A stretch of 12,472 nt of DNA from JBDLSY01 sp041170585 (lineage in GTDB: Bacteria; Pseudomonadota; Gammaproteobacteria; Burkholderiales; Burkholderiaceae_C), in the NCBI GenBank assembly GCA_041170585.1, contig JBEDNN010000056.1, positions 1-12,472 of the forward strand, read 5' to 3'. Of the stretch, positions 12,388-12,472 are shown piece by piece. Numbering within the stretch: position 1 is the first letter of the stretch; each line of letters opens with the position of its first letter. The position numbers were made by a program, and so were the translations under genes. A model generated the notes under the pieces. It was not told the DNA's origin. It did no database searches and saw only the letters and a program-made list of their open reading frames with translations.

Positions 12388-12472
12388 TTTATGTTGGTAT
12401 ATTGTCTTGTTGATTTTACTAATTATTTCTTAATTATTAAATTTCTTTTATCAGTGATATTTGAACATTACC

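Noticed and set aside
9542..12388. TTACAGTAT at 9542-9550 and 12380-12388 as direct repeats bounding the restriction-modification island
   Set aside because: Nine AT-rich bases, far outside the composition border on the left and with the 46-residue gene included; chance is a sufficient explanation.

Overview
The window looks like AT-rich chromosome from a gammaproteobacterium. The evidence is the rpsA–ihfB–lapB order, a LapB with its C-terminal zinc ribbon, a ComEA-like helix-hairpin-helix protein beside it, and a birA–coaX pair with a SPOR-type protein nearby. The low GC of the core genes, very AT-rich spacers full of short tandem repeats, and general lack of Shine-Dalgarno sequences would suit a Thiotrichales/Beggiatoaceae-like lineage. 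That placement is a guess from character, not a demonstrated assignment.

Left part (1-5142, minus strand). A SPOR-like membrane protein lies upstream of rpsA (ribosomal protein S1), followed by ihfB (IHF beta), lapB (control of LPS synthesis) and a secreted ComEA-like protein cut by the window edge. lapA, which normally precedes lapB, is absent; only a 110-bp repetitive spacer is left. A 108-bp MITE-like element with 16-bp terminal inverted repeats and an 8-bp target duplication sits between lapB and the ComEA-like gene. rpsA has a perfect 20-bp palindrome in its leader and a strong terminator behind it.

Centre (5272-9488, plus strand). A small DUF2905-type membrane protein is followed by a tight cluster: HPr (ptsH), PTS enzyme I (ptsI), a biotin-protein ligase without the DNA-binding domain (birA), and type III pantothenate kinase (coaX). 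The ptsH-ptsI, ptsI-birA and birA-coaX gaps are 6, 4 and 18 bp. BirA and CoaX both carry in-frame expansions of short tandem repeats: a 15-bp unit in BirA, and a 12-bp unit inside a 60-residue Asn/Ser-rich insert in CoaX. Different short repeats (7, 11, 12, 15 and 42 bp units) fill most spacers, so repeat expansion seems to be a general habit of this genome.

Right part (9489-12472). A 46-codon gene with the best Shine-Dalgarno in the window and its own hairpin terminator is convergent with a two-gene restriction-modification unit on the minus strand. That unit is an N6-adenine methyltransferase overlapping by 8 bp a BsuBI/PstI-family endonuclease. It is visibly more GC-rich than everything else and ends in a short orphan coding remnant in frame with the endonuclease, so it looks horizontally acquired. 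I see no clear new multi-gene system. The best candidates for undescribed biology are the small gene, the MITE, the coding-repeat expansions and the repeat arrays placed at translation starts.
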